The notes under the pieces: model-generated
The model's database searches: none
Told to the model about the DNA's origin: nothing
The model's input: only the letters and a program-made list of their open reading frames with translations
Part shown: positions 37,864-47,909 of the stretch, one piece after another
Position numbering within the stretch: position 1 is the first letter of the stretch
How the letters are laid out: every line of letters starts with the position of its first letter
Assembly: GCF_900172345.1 (NCBI RefSeq)
Contig: NZ_FWFY01000009.1
Coordinates: forward strand, 1 to 64,000
DNA: 64,000 nt
Source: Limimaricola soesokkakensis
GTDB taxonomy: Bacteria; Pseudomonadota; Alphaproteobacteria; Rhodobacterales; Rhodobacteraceae
Direction of reading: 5' to 3'
Translations under genes and position numbers: made by a program

Positions 37864-38229
37864 TCAAGCGCGGGCGGGTGTCGCCGGGCGATCGACCAGC
37901 GCGAGCACCTCGTCCTGGCCCTCGTGCTTCTCGTGGCGCAGCCTGTCGACCTCGCGCTCGAGCCGGTTCACCTCGCGGGCGCGCTTGCGGGCCTCGGCGC
38001 GGTGCCGGTGCTCTCGCAGCCATTCCCACAGGAAACCGATCATCAGGCCGAGCGCCACGCCGATCAGGATCACGGCATAGAGCGGCATATCGATGTCAGG
38101 CGAGACGCCGAACAGCCCGCTCAGCCCCTCGGGCAGCACCCGCAGCGTGACCATGCCGCGATTGGCGAGGCCGAGGATGACGAGACAGATGGCGACGATG
38201 CCCCAGAAGGCGGTGCGGAGAGCTCTCAT
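37864..38229 (-). CDS. LapA family membrane protein
   Basis: A 121-residue protein with two transmembrane helices (residues about 7-26 and 48-68), a short loop and a C-terminal basic coiled coil ([20 protein letters not shown]). This fits LapA/YciS, which in E. coli helps in lipopolysaccharide assembly. It sits between ihfB and trpF, a common alphaproteobacterial order. Confidence 0.85.
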   Translation of the reverse strand: MRALRTAFWGIVAICLVILGLANRGMVTLRVLPEGLSGLFGVSPDIDMPLYAVILIGVALGLMIGFLWEWLREHRHRAEARKRAREVNRLEREVDRLRHEKHEGQDEVLALVDRPATPARA

Positions 38230-38238
38230 GTGGTGGTT

Positions 38239-38520
38239 CTATTTCCCGTTTAGCCGGTCGCGCAACAGCTTGCCGGTCTTGAAGAAGGGGACGTGTTTTT
38301 CCTCGACCTCGACCGCCTCGCCGGTGCGAGGGTTGCGGCCCAGCCGCTGGTCGCGCTTCTTGACCGAAAAAGCCCCGAAACCGCGCAGTTCGACGCGGTT
38401 GCCCTCGGCCATTGCTTGGGTGATCCGGTCGAATATGGTGTTCACGATTTTTTCAACGTCGCGTTGGTAGAGATGCGGATTCTCGTCCGCGATCTTCTGG
38501 ATCAGTTCGGATCGAATCAT
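38239..38520 (-). CDS. ihfB: Integration host factor subunit beta
   Basis: A 93-residue DNA-bending protein. [18 protein letters not shown] starts the family; [15 protein letters not shown] and the DNA-arm sequence [12 protein letters not shown] with [14 protein letters not shown] complete it. It acts with IhfA as a heterodimer. The ATG at 38520 is set by the conserved N-terminus. It follows rpsA, separated by a strong terminator, so it has its own promoter as well. Confidence 0.97.
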   Translation of the reverse strand: MIRSELIQKIADENPHLYQRDVEKIVNTIFDRITQAMAEGNRVELRGFGAFSVKKRDQRLGRNPRTGEAVEVEEKHVPFFKTGKLLRDRLNGK

Positions 38521-38656
38521 AAGCGGGCCTCCCCCTGCCTGCTTCGCCCTGCAGGTGCCGGACGTCACGAGGCTGTGACCTCAAGACTATAGGCCCTCTC
38601 CGGGTTCCGATAAATAGTCTGGTAAATCAAGGGTACGCTTTTGAAGCTCCGTTCAC

Positions 38657-38690
38657 GAAAAGACCCCGCCGCCCGAGTGGGGCGACGGGG
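38657..38690 (-). terminator. Intrinsic terminator after rpsA
   Basis: An 11-bp stem reading CCCCGTCGCCC/GGGCGGCGGGG on the minus strand, with one G-T wobble and a 5-base loop, followed by TCTTTT. The wobble pairs only on the minus strand, which fits its position 41 bases after rpsA. A second perfect palindrome, CCGGGGCCTC and its complement, lies at 38703-38724 directly behind the stop. Confidence 0.88.
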
Positions 38691-38730
38691 CCGGAGAGCT
38701 GTCCGGGGCCTCTAGAGGCCCCGGTCGGGC

Positions 38731-40410
38731 TTAGCGGTCGCCCTTGAGGGCGGCGCCGAGGATGTCGCCCAGCGAGGCGCCCGAATCGGAGGAGCCGTAC
38801 TGCTCGACCGCTTCTTTCTCCTCGGCGATCTCGCGCGCCTTGATCGACAGGCCCAGCTTGCGGGTCTTGCTGTCGACGTTGGTCACGCGCACGTCGATCT
38901 TGTCGCCGACGCCGAAACGCTCGGGGCGCTGCTCGGCGCGATCGCGCGACAGGTCCGAGCGACGGATGAAGGACTTCATGCCCTCATAGGTCACCTCGAT
39001 GCCGCCATCCTCGATCTTGGTCACCTCGACGGTGATGATCGAGCCACGCTTCACGCCGCCGATGGCATCCGCGAACGGGTCGCCGTCCATCGCCTTGATC
39101 GAGAGCGAGATGCGCTCCTTCTCGATGTCGACCTCGGTGACCTTGGCCTTCACGACGTCGCCCTTGCGGAAGTCACCGATCACGTCCTCGCCACGACCTT
39201 CCCAGGTCAGGTCCGACAGGTGAACCATGCCGTCGATGTCGCCGGGGAGACCCACGAACAGGCCGAACTCGGTGATGTTCTTCACCTCGCCCTCGACCTC
39301 GGTGCCCTCGGGGTGGGTCTCGGCGAAGACTTCCCACGGGTTGCGCTGGGTTTGCTTCAGGCCGAGCGAGACGCGGCGCTTGGCGCTGTCGATCTCGAGC
39401 ACCATCACTTCCACTTCCTGCGAGGTGGAGACGATCTTGCCGGGGTGCACGTTCTTCTTGGTCCAGCTCATCTCGGAGACGTGGACCAGACCCTCGACAC
39501 CCGGCTCCAGCTCCACGAAGGCGCCGTAGTCGGTGATGTTGGTCACGCGGCCGGTGTGGACGCTCTCGATCGGGAACTTGGCTTCCACCGAATCCCACGG
39601 ATCGTCCTGCAGCTGCTTCATGCCGAGGCTGATGCGGTGGGTTTCCTTGTTGATCTTGATGACCTGGACCTTGACGGTCTCGCCGATCGACAGGATCTCC
39701 GACGGGTGGTTCACGCGGCGCCACGCCATGTCGGTGACGTGCAGCAGGCCGTCGACGCCGCCGAGATCAACGAACGCACCGTATTCGGTGATGTTCTTGA
39801 CCACGCCGTCGACCGTCTGGCCTTCGTGCAGGTTGGCGATGACCTCGGCGCGCTGCTCGGCGCGGCTCTCTTCGAGGATCGCGCGACGCGACACCACGAT
39901 GTTGCCACGGCGGCGGTCCATCTTGAGGATCTGGAACGGCTGCTTGAGACCCATGAGCGGGCCGGCATCGCGCACGGGGCGCACATCGACCTGCGAGCCG
40001 GGCAGGAAGGCCACGGCGCCGCCGAGATCGACGGTGAAGCCACCCTTGACGCGGCCGAAAATGGCGCCCTCGACGCGCTCCTCGTCGGCATAGGCCTTTT
40101 CGAGACGGTCCCACGCCTCTTCACGGCGGGCCATCTCGCGCGAGATGACGGCTTCGCCGCGGGCGTTCTCAACCTGGCGGAGGAACACTTCGACCTCGTC
40201 GCCGGGCTTGAGATCGGCCTGCTCGCCGGGGTTGGCGAATTCCTTGAGATCGATGCGGCCTTCCATCTTGTAGCCGACATCGATGATGGCCTGGCCCGCC
40301 TCGATGGCGAGAACGCGGCCTTTGACGACGCTGCCTTCGGACGGCGTGTCGATTTCGAAGCTTTCGTTCAGGAGGGCTTCGAATTCCTCCATGGATGCTT
40401 TAGCGCACAT
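38731..40410 (-). CDS. rpsA: 30S ribosomal protein S1
   Basis: A 559-residue mRNA-binding ribosomal protein with six S1 domains. The repeated features are the EFANPGEQADLKPGDEVEV-type and GLVHVSEMSW, GMVHLSDLTW, GLLHVTDMAW beta-barrel motifs. The ATG at 40410 (MCAKASMEEFEALL) is set by the known alphaproteobacterial start, although the frame stays open further upstream. It lies about 290 bases after cmk, the usual cmk-rpsA-ihfB order. Confidence 0.98.
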   Translation of the reverse strand: MCAKASMEEFEALLNESFEIDTPSEGSVVKGRVLAIEAGQAIIDVGYKMEGRIDLKEFANPGEQADLKPGDEVEVFLRQVENARGEAVISREMARREEAWDRLEKAYADEERVEGAIFGRVKGGFTVDLGGAVAFLPGSQVDVRPVRDAGPLMGLKQPFQILKMDRRRGNIVVSRRAILEESRAEQRAEVIANLHEGQTVDGVVKNITEYGAFVDLGGVDGLLHVTDMAWRRVNHPSEILSIGETVKVQVIKINKETHRISLGMKQLQDDPWDSVEAKFPIESVHTGRVTNITDYGAFVELEPGVEGLVHVSEMSWTKKNVHPGKIVSTSQEVEVMVLEIDSAKRRVSLGLKQTQRNPWEVFAETHPEGTEVEGEVKNITEFGLFVGLPGDIDGMVHLSDLTWEGRGEDVIGDFRKGDVVKAKVTEVDIEKERISLSIKAMDGDPFADAIGGVKRGSIITVEVTKIEDGGIEVTYEGMKSFIRRSDLSRDRAEQRPERFGVGDKIDVRVTNVDSKTRKLGLSIKAREIAEEKEAVEQYGSSDSGASLGDILGAALKGDR

Positions 40411-40703
40411 GCGGTCAGTTTTTCCTTTGTAAGTCGCTATACGGGCCAGGCGGTTGTCTCCGCCGGTCTTTGAATTTCGGCTTGCCGAAAGGGCGTCCAA
40501 CGCGACCGGGGCCGGAAATTCCGACCCTGTCTCGTCCTGCTCGCGCGCAATACGCACCGCCCCTCAACGCTCGCGTCTATAGAGCGAACCGGCCTTCGGA
40601 TCAAGCGGCAGGGTCACACCCTCTTGCGTCGATGCGTGCCGCCGCCCTGCCGGGTCGCCCGGGCCAAGGCTCCCAACCGCGGGGCGCGGCCATGCCGCTC
40701 CCG

Positions 40704-41315
40704 CTATTGGCCGAGGGCGGCGGAGACCCTCGCGATGGCGGCTGCGACGGCCTGTGCCGCGTCTAGCTCCGAGGTATCGAGCAGATGCGCATCATCCGCC
40801 GGGCGCAGCGGCGCCATGGCGCGCTCCGAATCTCGCGCGTCGCGCGCTTTCACGTCGGCGAGGACGCCGTCGAAGCTCGCCGCATGCCCGGCCTCGACCA
40901 GTTCCGCCAGCCGGCGACCGGCCCGAGCCTCGGCGCTGGCGGTGACGAAGAGCTTCACCTCGGCCTCGGGACAAATCACCGTGCCGATGTCGCGCCCGTC
41001 GAGCACCGCGCCGCCCTCGCGCCGGGCAAAGCCACGCTGGAAGTCGAGCAGCGCCGCACGCACATCGCCGATCGCCGCGACCTCGCTAGCCGCCTGCGCG
41101 ACCTCGGGGCTGCGCAGCCCCGGCTGCTCCAGCGCCTCGGGCACCAGCCCGCGCGCCGCGGCGATCGGGTCGGCGCCCTTGAGCACCAGCGCGCCCACGG
41201 CGCGATACAGGAGCCCGGTGTCGAGATGCGCGAAGCCGAAATGCGCCGCGACGGCGCGCCCCACCGTGCCCTTGCCGGCTGCGGCCGGGCCGTCGATAGC
41301 TACCGTGAAGATCAT
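40704..41315 (-). CDS. cmk: (d)CMP kinase
   Basis: A 203-residue kinase producing CDP and dCDP. The P-loop [17 protein letters not shown], the [21 protein letters not shown] motif and the LIDxx-type Arg-rich segment [18 protein letters not shown] are intact. Its start overlaps the aroA stop by 4 nt. Length is typical. Confidence 0.97.
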   Translation of the reverse strand: MIFTVAIDGPAAAGKGTVGRAVAAHFGFAHLDTGLLYRAVGALVLKGADPIAAARGLVPEALEQPGLRSPEVAQAASEVAAIGDVRAALLDFQRGFARREGGAVLDGRDIGTVICPEAEVKLFVTASAEARAGRRLAELVEAGHAASFDGVLADVKARDARDSERAMAPLRPADDAHLLDTSELDAAQAVAAAIARVSAALGQ

Positions 41316-42658
41316 GCCCGCCTCACATCCGCGCCGAGCCCTGTCATCAACGGCTCGAACACCGGAAAGGAGGTCGCGATCGGTCCGCCGTCATCGACCC
41401 GCATCGGCGCGTTCGTGGCCAGTCCCATGACCAGGAACGACATGGCGATGCGGTGATCGAGCCGGCTCTCGACGGTGGCGCCGCCGGGTACTTTGCCATG
41501 GCCGAGCCCATGCACGATCCACCAGTCCTCGCCCTCCTCGACCTCGACACCCGCGGCGCGCAGCCCCTGCGCCATGGCGTCGATCCGGTCGCTCTCCTTG
41601 ACGCGCAACTCGCGCACGCCACGCATCACGGTCGGGCCTTCGGCAAAGGCCGCGACGACCGAGAGCACCGGATATTCGTCGATCATGCTCGCAGCGCGCG
41701 CGGGCGGCACCTCGATGCCCTTCATGTCCGGAGAGAAACGCGCGCGCAGATCGGCCACCGGCTCGCCGCCCTCCTCGCGGGGGTTCTCGTAGGTCAGGTC
41801 GGCCCCCATCTCGCGCAGCGTCTCGAACAGCCCGGCGCGGGTCGGGTTCAGCCCGATATTGGGCACCAGCACATCCGAGCCTTCGGCGATCAGGGCAGCG
41901 CAAACCGGAAAGGCCGCGGAGCTGGGATCGCGCGGCACCACGATATGCTGCGGCTTCAACTCCGGCTGGCCGGTGAGCGTGATCACCCGGCCATCCTCGG
42001 TCTCCTCGACCGTGATCTCGGCACCGAACCCCACAAGCATCCGCTCGGTATGGTCGCGGGTGGCCTCCTTTTCGATCACCACTGTCTTGCCGGGCGCGTT
42101 GAGACCCGCCAGAAGCACCGCCGATTTCACCTGTGCCGAGGGCACCGGCACGGTATAGCGCACCGGCATCGGATCGCGCACGCCGGTGATCGTCATCGGC
42201 AACCGCCCGCCTTCGCGCCCTTCGGCCTTCGCACCGAACAGCGCCAGCGGATCGGTGACGCGACCCATCGGACGTGTGCAGAGCGAGGCGTCACCGGTGA
42301 AGGTCACGGTGATCGGCGTGGTGGCCATAGCCCCCATGATCAGCCGTACGCCGGTGCCCGAATTGCCGCAATCGATCACGCCCGCGGGCTCGGCAAAGCC
42401 GCCGACACCGACACCATGGACCGACCAGCGGCCCTCGCCGTGATCGGTGACCTCGGCGCCGAAGGCGCGCATCGCCTTCGCCGTGTCGAGCACGTCCTGC
42501 CCTTCAAGCAGCCCCTCGATCACCGTTTCGCCCACCGAAAGCGCGCCGAGGATCAGGCTGCGGTGGCTGATCGACTTGTCGCCGGGGACATGTGCCTCGC
42601 CCGTGAGGGCGGGTCCGCGCTGGGACATCATCGGGATCGGATCGCCATGGCCGGACAT
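41312..42658 (-). CDS. aroA: 3-phosphoshikimate 1-carboxyvinyltransferase (EPSP synthase)
   Basis: A 448-residue shikimate-pathway enzyme. The PEP/S3P-binding signature [29 protein letters not shown], and [16 protein letters not shown] are present. Start-to-stop length and layout resemble the class II (CP4-like) enzymes in that a shifted N-terminal region [19 protein letters not shown] precedes the motif. It is coupled to cmk. It is first of the aroA-cmk-rpsA unit, 109 bases after trmB. Confidence 0.97.
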   Translation of the reverse strand: MSGHGDPIPMMSQRGPALTGEAHVPGDKSISHRSLILGALSVGETVIEGLLEGQDVLDTAKAMRAFGAEVTDHGEGRWSVHGVGVGGFAEPAGVIDCGNSGTGVRLIMGAMATTPITVTFTGDASLCTRPMGRVTDPLALFGAKAEGREGGRLPMTITGVRDPMPVRYTVPVPSAQVKSAVLLAGLNAPGKTVVIEKEATRDHTERMLVGFGAEITVEETEDGRVITLTGQPELKPQHIVVPRDPSSAAFPVCAALIAEGSDVLVPNIGLNPTRAGLFETLREMGADLTYENPREEGGEPVADLRARFSPDMKGIEVPPARAASMIDEYPVLSVVAAFAEGPTVMRGVRELRVKESDRIDAMAQGLRAAGVEVEEGEDWWIVHGLGHGKVPGGATVESRLDHRIAMSFLVMGLATNAPMRVDDGGPIATSFPVFEPLMTGLGADVRRA

Positions 42659-42766
42659 CGGGGCACCTCGTGAGTTGATCGCCTGCGTTCCTAGACCGAC
42701 GCCGGGGCATGGTCCACGCCCATGGCCACTTTGTTCCTCAAATACGCAATACGCCCGGCTGCGGCT

Positions 42767-43471
42767 TCACGGCCGGCGGAAGGTCAGGTAGTGCGGTCGC
42801 CGTCCCTCGCGCAGGGCCTTTTGCTCGTAGCGAGTCGAGGGCCAGTCGCTCCAGGCCTGATCGTCGGGATGATCGACGCGTTCGAACCCCGCGACGGGCA
42901 CCTCCTCGAGCGTCTGGCGCACATAGTCGGGAATGTCGGTCGCCACGCGAAACTCCGCTCCCGGCGACAGCACCCGGAACAGCGGCTCAAGATGCTCCTG
43001 CGTCACGAAGCGCCGACGGTGGTGCCGTGCCTTGGGCCAGGGATCGGGATAGTTCAGGAAGGCCTTCTCGACGCTGCCGTCGGGCAGCACGTCGAACAGG
43101 TCGCGCACATCGCCCGGATGCACGGCGATGTTGTCCACCTCGGCGTCGCGGATCTTGCCCAGCAGCATCGCCACGCCGTTGATGAAGGGCTCGGCGCCGA
43201 TGATCGCGACCTCGGGGTAGGATTTCGCCATATGCACGAGATGCTCGCCGCCGCCGAAGCCGACCTCGAGCCAGACCGGCTTGTCGCCAAACCGTCCCAT
43301 GAGATCGAGCTTTTCGCGTTCTGGGTTCACGTCCCAGCCCACCGGGCCGGGCGAGAGCGCGTCGAGATCGTGCTCAAGATGGTCCTTCTGCGTCGGGCGC
43401 AGGGTTTTGCCGTGAATCCGGCCATAGAAGTTGCGCCAAGGGGCGCCGGTGGGGTGCGAGCCTTTTGTCAT
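42767..43471 (-). CDS. trmB: tRNA (guanine-N7-)-methyltransferase
   Basis: A 234-residue SAM-dependent enzyme forming m7G46 in tRNA variable loops. The SAM-binding GFGGGEHLVHMA loop and the family signature NYPDPWPKARHHRRRFV are present, with the C-terminal STRYEQKA typical of TrmB. The ATG at 43471 is set by MTKGSHPTGAPWRNFYGR. Gene order metK-trmB places the enzyme behind the SAM producer. Confidence 0.95.
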   Translation of the reverse strand: MTKGSHPTGAPWRNFYGRIHGKTLRPTQKDHLEHDLDALSPGPVGWDVNPEREKLDLMGRFGDKPVWLEVGFGGGEHLVHMAKSYPEVAIIGAEPFINGVAMLLGKIRDAEVDNIAVHPGDVRDLFDVLPDGSVEKAFLNYPDPWPKARHHRRRFVTQEHLEPLFRVLSPGAEFRVATDIPDYVRQTLEEVPVAGFERVDHPDDQAWSDWPSTRYEQKALREGRRPHYLTFRRP

Positions 43472-43659
43472 GGCGCGCGGGTTAGCGCGGGTCGCGCCAG
43501 CGCGCAACATCCCTGTCGGCGCAGGGCGCCCCGGCCGGTCGCCATGCGTATTTATGGGAAAATGAACCGGGCCGAGCGCGCCTCATGGTTCATCTTTCTC
43601 AAATTACGCAAATGGAGCGCCCATTCCGAGGCGCCCCGTAACAGGGCGGAGCGCCGCCC

Positions 43660-44841
43660 TTACAGCCCGCGCTTGAGCGCCTCGGCCAGATCGGTGCGTT
43701 CCCAGGAGAACCCGCCATCCGCTTCGGGGGCGCGGCCGAAATGGCCATAGGCGGCAGTGCGGGCATAGATCGGACGGTTCAGCCCGAGATGGGTACGGAT
43801 GCCACGCGGCGTCAGGTCCATCGCCTGCGCCACGGCGCGCTCGATCGCCGCGTTGGCGACCTCGCCCGTGCCATGGGTGTCGGCATAGATCGACAGCGGC
43901 CGGGCGACGCCGATCGCGTAGGAGAGCTGGATCGTGCAGCGCTCGGCGAGTCCCGCGGCGACCACGTTCTTGGCGAGGTAGCGCGCGGCATAGGCGGCCG
44001 AGCGGTCGACCTTGGTCGGATCCTTACCCGAAAAGGCGCCGCCCCCATGCGGCGCGGCACCGCCATAGGTGTCGACGATGATCTTGCGACCGGTGAGCCC
44101 CGCATCGCCGTCAGGTCCGCCGATCACGAAGCGGCCGGTGGGGTTCACCCACCATTCGGTCTCGGGCGTGATCCAGCCCTGCGGTAGCACCTCACGGATA
44201 TAGGGCTCGACGATCTCGCGAATGTCGGCGCTGGTCTGGCCCTCGTCGGAATGCTGGGTCGACAGCACGATCGAGGTGACGCCGACCGGCATGCCGTTCT
44301 CGTAGCGCAGCGAGATCTGGCTCTTGGCATCGGGGCGCAGCGTCGGCTCGGCGCCGGATTTGCGCGCCTCGGCCAGCCGCTTGAGCACGCGATGTGCGTA
44401 GTGGATCGGCGCCGGCATCAATTCGGGCGTCTCGCGGCATGCATAGCCGAACATGATGCCTTGGTCGCCCGCGCCCTCTTCCTTGCCCTCGGCGGCGTCG
44501 ACACCTTGGGCGATATGCGCCGATTGCGCGTGCAGCAGGTTGGTTACCTCGACATCGCGGTGGTGGAAGGCGTCCTGCTCGTAACCGATGTCGCGGATGC
44601 AGTCGCGCACGATGCCCTCAACCCCGCCGAGCACCGTCTCGAGACGGCCCCGATCCCGCAGGCCGATCTCCCCGCCGACGATGACGCGATTGGTGGTGGC
44701 GAAGGTCTCGCAGGCGACGCGCGCCTCCGGCTCCTCGGCCAGCAGCGCGTCGAGCACCGCATCGGAGATCCGGTCGCAGACCTTGTCGGGATGGCCTTCG
44801 GACACCGATTCGGAGGTGAAGATGTAGTTCTGGCGGGACAT
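43660..44841 (-). CDS. metK: S-adenosylmethionine synthase
   Basis: A 393-residue enzyme making SAM from methionine and ATP. Motifs: [21 protein letters not shown], the [19 protein letters not shown] loop, and [17 protein letters not shown] are intact. The ATG at 44841 is chosen; another in-frame ATG at 44856 lies inside the riboswitch, in the sequence that masks the ribosome-binding site, so it is unlikely to be used. The 5' leader carries a SAM/SAH riboswitch, so its translation should fall when SAM or SAH rises. Confidence 0.98.
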   Translation of the reverse strand: MSRQNYIFTSESVSEGHPDKVCDRISDAVLDALLAEEPEARVACETFATTNRVIVGGEIGLRDRGRLETVLGGVEGIVRDCIRDIGYEQDAFHHRDVEVTNLLHAQSAHIAQGVDAAEGKEEGAGDQGIMFGYACRETPELMPAPIHYAHRVLKRLAEARKSGAEPTLRPDAKSQISLRYENGMPVGVTSIVLSTQHSDEGQTSADIREIVEPYIREVLPQGWITPETEWWVNPTGRFVIGGPDGDAGLTGRKIIVDTYGGAAPHGGGAFSGKDPTKVDRSAAYAARYLAKNVVAAGLAERCTIQLSYAIGVARPLSIYADTHGTGEVANAAIERAVAQAMDLTPRGIRTHLGLNRPIYARTAAYGHFGRAPEADGGFSWERTDLAEALKRGL

Positions 44842-44848
44842 GAAGAGG

Positions 44849-44895
44849 CGCTCCATTGAAATTCGCCCGGCACGCCAGGAAGCCGTTGTGCCGGG
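44849..44895 (-). promoter_or_regulatory. SAM/SAH riboswitch in the metK leader
   Basis: On the minus strand, the stem CCCGGC/GCCGGG encloses the conserved core CACAACGGCTTCCTGGCGTG, followed by a linker and ATGGAGCG next to the metK start. The core and the distal GGAGC match the published SAM/SAH riboswitch (Rhodobacterales metK RNA), where GGAGC, which includes the Shine-Dalgarno, pairs back to the GCTTCC loop as a pseudoknot. GGAG lies 9 bases before the ATG at 44841. Binding of SAM or SAH would hide the ribosome-binding site. The lnt gene ends only 13 bases upstream, so it probably lies inside a longer operon mRNA. Confidence 0.93.
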
Positions 44896-44907
44896 AATCC
44901 GCCTCCG

Positions 44908-46437
44908 CTACGCCCCGACCCGCCCCCGGTCAAGCAGGTTTCGGCGCATAGCAGCCAATCCCAGAAGCAGCAGCGCCGAGATCATCGGCCCATCGCCCCA
45001 TCGCGCATAGGCAGGCGCGGCACCGCGCGGCGGCAGCGCCGCATCCAGCGCCCCGGTCTCGTCCAGCCCGATCTGCGCCGTCACCCGGCCTTGGGCATCG
45101 ATCATGCCCGACACGCCGGTATTGGCGACCCGCGCCATCGGCATGCGCTGCTCGATCGCGCGCAGCCGGGCCTGTGCGAAGTGCTGATAGGGCCCCGACA
45201 GGGTGCCGAACCAGGCGTCATTGGTCATCAGGAGCATCAGCCGAGGCCGCAGCGCGCCGATCGCCGCAGCCGCGTTGATCTCTCGCGCGAAGATCCCCTC
45301 GTAGCAGATCAGCGGCAGCGCCAGACCAATCCCCGGCACCGCGACCGGGTGCAGCCCGGGGCCGGGCGTGTAACCGCCGCCCTCGCTCGCCGCGAGACCA
45401 TGGATGCCGAAGCGCGCGGCCGCTTCGCCAAAGGGGATGTATTCGCCGAACGGTACGAGATGCGTCTTGTCGTAAAGCGACGCGATCCGTCCTTTCCCGT
45501 CCACGACGATGGCGGAATTGTAGTAGCGCGCGGCCTCGCGCCGCTGGATGCCCAGCGCCAGTGGCGCTCCGCGCGCCGCCGCCACACCCTCGGCCAAGGC
45601 GGCCTCCGACTGATCCAGAAGCCATGGCAGCGCCGTTTCCGGCCAGACGACGAGGTCGGGCACGGGGCCTTCTGCCGTGAGGGACATTAACCGGTCGTGA
45701 AACACAGGCGCCCAGTCCGGGTCCCATTTCAGCGACTGCACCGCGTTGGGCTGCACCAGCCTCACTAGAGGGGCATCGGGGGACGGGGCTGGCGCCGGGC
45801 CGGGATCGAGCATGACCCATGCCCCGGCGCAGGCCAGCGCCGGCACCGCAAGCCAGAGGCTGCGACCGATGGACAGCGCCACCGCCGGCAGACCCAGCGT
45901 AATCAGTGTCAGAAGCGGCGCGCCGCCCAACGCCGCGAGTTGCGCCACCGGCGTGCCGATGAAGACATGTCCCGGCATTGCCCAGGGAAAGCCGGTGAAG
46001 ACCACGCCGCGCGCCATCTCCGCCGCGACCCAGAGTGCCACCAGCAGGGCCGCGCTTCGGCGATGCGCGAGTGCGAAGACCGCTCCCCAGAACAGCGCCA
46101 ACCCGCCACAGAGCAGCACCACCGCGAAGGGCGCCATCCAGCCATCACGTGCGGCATCCACGAAGAAGGGCTCGACGATCCAGGACAGACCAAGCCCGAA
46201 CCAGCCCGCGGCGAAGGCCCAACCGGTCAGAAAGGCGCCGCCGCGCGTCGCGTCATGGCGGCGCAGCACCAGAAGGAGGAGGATCGCCGGCAGCGTCAGC
46301 CACCACGCCCCCCACGGCGCGAGGCCCAGCGCCCCCGCCACGCCCGCGAAACCGGCCATTGCAGCCCGCGGCCAAGGCCGCGCCGCCATGCGTCGCACGG
46401 CGGGGCGGGCCCCGGACCGCAAGCTGGCGGCACTCAT
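44908..46437 (-). CDS. lnt: Apolipoprotein N-acyltransferase
   Basis: A 509-residue inner-membrane enzyme adding the third acyl chain to lipoproteins. N-terminal membrane helices are followed by a nitrilase-like domain with the catalytic triad visible: Glu in LVVWPETALPW, Lys in YDKTHLVPFGEYIPF, Cys in LICYEGIFARE. The ATG at 46437 follows corC by 5 bases; an upstream in-frame ATG inside corC is not preferred. With lgt elsewhere in the window, lipoprotein maturation is well represented. Confidence 0.96.
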   Translation of the reverse strand: MSAASLRSGARPAVRRMAARPWPRAAMAGFAGVAGALGLAPWGAWWLTLPAILLLLVLRRHDATRGGAFLTGWAFAAGWFGLGLSWIVEPFFVDAARDGWMAPFAVVLLCGGLALFWGAVFALAHRRSAALLVALWVAAEMARGVVFTGFPWAMPGHVFIGTPVAQLAALGGAPLLTLITLGLPAVALSIGRSLWLAVPALACAGAWVMLDPGPAPAPSPDAPLVRLVQPNAVQSLKWDPDWAPVFHDRLMSLTAEGPVPDLVVWPETALPWLLDQSEAALAEGVAAARGAPLALGIQRREAARYYNSAIVVDGKGRIASLYDKTHLVPFGEYIPFGEAAARFGIHGLAASEGGGYTPGPGLHPVAVPGIGLALPLICYEGIFAREINAAAAIGALRPRLMLLMTNDAWFGTLSGPYQHFAQARLRAIEQRMPMARVANTGVSGMIDAQGRVTAQIGLDETGALDAALPPRGAAPAYARWGDGPMISALLLLGLAAMRRNLLDRGRVGA

Positions 46438-46441
46438 CCGC

Positions 46442-47359
46442 TCAGGCGTCCCGGCTCTCGGGGAGGCGAATGCGGAGCCGCTTGATGCGGCGCGGATCAG
46501 CATCGATCACCTCGAACTCGATGCCGGCCGGGTGCTCGATCACCTCGCCGCGCGCGGGCACGTGACCCGCCAGCATCGACACAAGGCCGCCGAGGCTATC
46601 GATCTCCTCCTCATCGATCTCTTCGTGATCGGTGAGATCCATGCCGATCGCCCGTTCGAAGGTTTCGAGCGGCGTGCGCGCAAGCGCCAGCCAGACCCCG
46701 GGCTTCTCGCGCAGGAAACTCTGGGCCTCGTCGACGTCGTGCTCGTCCTCGATCTCGCCGACCACGGTTTCGATCAGATCCTCGATGGTGACGAGCCCGT
46801 CCGTGCCACCATACTCGTCGATCACCAGCGCCATGTGGATCCGCTCGGTCTGCATCTTCTGCAGCAGCACGCCCAGCGGCATCGAGGGCGGCACGTAGAG
46901 CAGCGAGCGCAGCATATCGCGCAGGCTGAAATCGGGCCGCTCCGCCACGAAGCAGAACTTGAGCGCGAAGTCCTTGAGATTCACCAGCCCGATCGGCGTA
47001 TCGAGCGTGCCGTCGAAAACCGGAATTCGGGTGAGACCGCTTTCGCGGAACACCTCGACCAGCTCTTCCATCGGAATGGTGACGGGCACCGCCGTGATGT
47101 CCGCCTTGGGCACCATCACATCCTCGACCCGCATCCGGCGCAGATTGAGCATCCCCGGAACCGGCAGCACCTGCGCGAAACTGCGCGGCGCCTCTATCGG
47201 CGGCAGGTCCGTCTCGGGGGGATTGAGCACCCCGATGATGCGGCTGAAGAAACCGCGCCCTCCGCCATTCTCGGCGGTGACGCTACTTGGCCCCTCGGGA
47301 CCATCTCCGTCGCCGTCGCGGGTCTGTCCCGCTTCGGCCGTGTCAAACGCGTCGCCCAT
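46442..47359 (-). CDS. CorC-like CBS domain protein (hemolysin family, no DUF21)
   Basis: A 305-residue cytosolic protein. Two CBS domains (about residues 75-200: [40 protein letters not shown]) are followed by the CorC_HlyC domain ([20 protein letters not shown]). In E. coli CorC is tied to Mg2+/Co2+ efflux. This gene lacks the DUF21 membrane part, as CorC does. It overlaps ybeY by 17 nt and is coupled to lnt: the ybeY-corC-lnt order is classical. Confidence 0.93.
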   Translation of the reverse strand: MGDAFDTAEAGQTRDGDGDGPEGPSSVTAENGGGRGFFSRIIGVLNPPETDLPPIEAPRSFAQVLPVPGMLNLRRMRVEDVMVPKADITAVPVTIPMEELVEVFRESGLTRIPVFDGTLDTPIGLVNLKDFALKFCFVAERPDFSLRDMLRSLLYVPPSMPLGVLLQKMQTERIHMALVIDEYGGTDGLVTIEDLIETVVGEIEDEHDVDEAQSFLREKPGVWLALARTPLETFERAIGMDLTDHEEIDEEEIDSLGGLVSMLAGHVPARGEVIEHPAGIEFEVIDADPRRIKRLRIRLPESRDA

Positions 47360-47909
47360 CGTCTCCTTCCGGTGCTGCCTCTGTTGCGGCATATGGGTCT
47401 GCCACCCCCATCTTGCCAAGTATCTCCGTCTCGAGACCTTCCATCAGCGCCGCATCGGCGTCGGTTTCATGGTCATAGCCCAGCAGGTGCAGGGTCCCGT
47501 GCACCAACAGATGCGTCACGTGATCGGCGGTTGTCCGCCCCCCGGCCTCGGCTTCGCGGGTACAGGTCTCCCAGGCAATGGCGACATCGCCCAACTCGGT
47601 CGGTCCCATCGAATCGCGCCGCGGCGACGCAGGCCGTGCGCCGGGCCGGTCCGCGCCGCGCTCTTCGGAGGGCCAGCTCAGCACGTTGGTCGGCTTTGGC
47701 TTTCCCCGGAAATCGGCGTTGAGATCGGCGATCCGCGCGTCGGAGCATCCCAGAAGGCTGATTTCGAAGCCTGCCGGGTCGAGCCCGACGCCGCGCAGCG
47801 CCGCCGCACAGGCGGCCTCGGCCAGCGCTTCGAGCCCAGCAGCCTCCCAGCGATGATCTTCGATCAGGCAGTCGACCAATGGCGGCCGGGCCGGTTTACG
47901 CTGCGCCAT
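47343..47909 (-). CDS. ybeY: Endoribonuclease YbeY
   Basis: A 188-residue metal-dependent RNase in 16S rRNA maturation and ribosome quality control. The zinc site HLLVHGTLHLLGYDH (H-x3-H-x5-H) is complete, and the FRGKPKPTNVLSWP segment is typical. Slightly longer than E. coli YbeY through a Gly/Asp-rich tail. It overlaps phoH by 14 nt at its start and corC by 17 nt at its end. Confidence 0.96.
   Translation of the reverse strand: MAQRKPARPPLVDCLIEDHRWEAAGLEALAEAACAAALRGVGLDPAGFEISLLGCSDARIADLNADFRGKPKPTNVLSWPSEERGADRPGARPASPRRDSMGPTELGDVAIAWETCTREAEAGGRTTADHVTHLLVHGTLHLLGYDHETDADAALMEGLETEILGKMGVADPYAATEAAPEGDDGRRV

Noticed and set aside
38703-38724. Perfect palindrome behind rpsA as a second terminator or operator
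   Set aside because: It lies inside the trailer directly after the stop and is followed by the better terminator; treated as part of the rpsA 3' region.
39220-40473. 417-codon frame opposite rpsA
   Set aside because: Antisense shadow of a highly biased ribosomal gene; composition is a mirror of rpsA codons.
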